A stretch of 5,397 nt of DNA from JANYIP01 sp031394045 (lineage in GTDB: Bacteria > Actinomycetota > Actinomycetes > Prado026): the NCBI GenBank assembly GCA_031394045.1, contig JANMWN010000052.1, positions 1 to 5,397 on the forward strand, read 5' to 3'. This document shows positions 5,215 to 5,397 of the stretch, one piece after another. The stretch's first letter is position 1; each line of letters begins with the position of its first letter. A program made the translations under genes and the position numbers. The notes under the pieces are model-generated. The model had not been told where the DNA came from, did not search any database, and saw nothing but the letters and a program-made list of their open reading frames with translations.

Positions 5215-5397
5215 GTTTCTCAGGACGTGATCGAGTGCGGCCATGGCGTCGACGGCGTCGTCCTCGAACATGTGAGCGTAGATCCGTTGGGTGACCACTG
5301 GGTCGTGCCCCATCACTCCGGCGACGGCGACGACTGGGACCCCTGCGGCGAGGAGCAGGCTGATCGCTGAGTGGCGGCAGTCGTGCAGTCTGATCCG
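5209..5397 (-). CDS. Tyrosine recombinase / phage-type integrase (C-terminal fragment, cut by window edge)
   Basis: The minus strand is open from the right edge (first complete codon 5397-5395) to TGA at 5211-5209 and encodes 62 residues. The rest of the gene, including its start, lies outside the window. The fragment contains the end of the catalytic domain: LHDCRH at 4-9 (the HxxR box, H5 and R8), MGH at 29-31 (H31) and IYAH at 39-42 with Y40 as the predicted nucleophile, nine residues after H31, which is the standard spacing. A full protein would usually have 350-450 residues, with an N-terminal arm-binding domain and the first catalytic arginine. Such enzymes integrate phages, AICE/ICE elements or plasmids, often into tRNA genes. 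The gene points toward tRNA-Phe, 70 bp away. Whether the element is complete cannot be judged. Confidence 0.9.
   Translation of the reverse strand, partial: RIRLHDCRHSAISLLLAAGVPVVAVAGVMGHDPVVTQRIYAHMFEDDAVDAMAALDHVLRNL

Noticed and set aside
5167..5370. Plus-strand 67-residue open frame at the right end
   Set aside because: It is antisense to the recombinase C-terminus, has no ribosome site and no recognisable motif.
1..5397. CRISPR array, insertion sequence, rRNA or riboswitch
   Set aside because: No regularly spaced repeats, transposase, terminal inverted repeats or recognisable structured leader was seen on either strand.

Overview
The window is very GC-rich and has actinobacterial hallmarks: strong third-position G/C in every gene, GTG starts, start codons without a clear Shine-Dalgarno sequence, and an actinobacterial-type glycogen synthase. 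A motile-type, soil-like actinobacterium of the Nocardioidaceae kind is my best guess, from protein and tRNA flavour only. No search was run.

Left part (1-2338): the C-terminal half of a GT4 glycogen synthase enters from the left edge on the + strand. It converges, with a 13-bp gap, on an epoxide-hydrolase-like alpha/beta hydrolase on the - strand. That hydrolase is divergent from a CPBP-family membrane protease on the + strand. The 36 bp between the two starts carries a TANNNT box on each strand, each exactly 6 nt before its start codon, which suggests two back-to-back leaderless promoters.

Middle (2339-4764): a 655-residue soluble PAS-PAS-GGDEF-EAL c-di-GMP enzyme on the + strand is preceded by a 7-bp inverted repeat (ATCGGCG/CGCCGAT). 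Its 3' end overlaps by 10 bp the 3' end of a small zincin-like metallopeptidase on the - strand.

Right part (4780-5397): a tRNA cluster Glu(TTC)-Asp(GTC)-Phe(GAA) on the + strand, with a perfect 10-bp hairpin between Asp and Phe. It is followed by about 70 bp rich in short direct repeats and by the C-terminal 62 residues of a tyrosine recombinase on the - strand, which runs off the right edge. This looks like the boundary of an integrative element at or near tRNA-Phe. Any accessory cargo lies beyond the window.

Most of the window is ordinary chromosomal gene content with no obvious joint pathway. I see no clear novel multi-gene system. The best leads are the integrase/tRNA boundary with its repeats, the inverted repeat in front of the c-di-GMP gene, the altered EAL signature and the mirrored leaderless promoters. 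No stretch longer than 300 bases lacks a gene.
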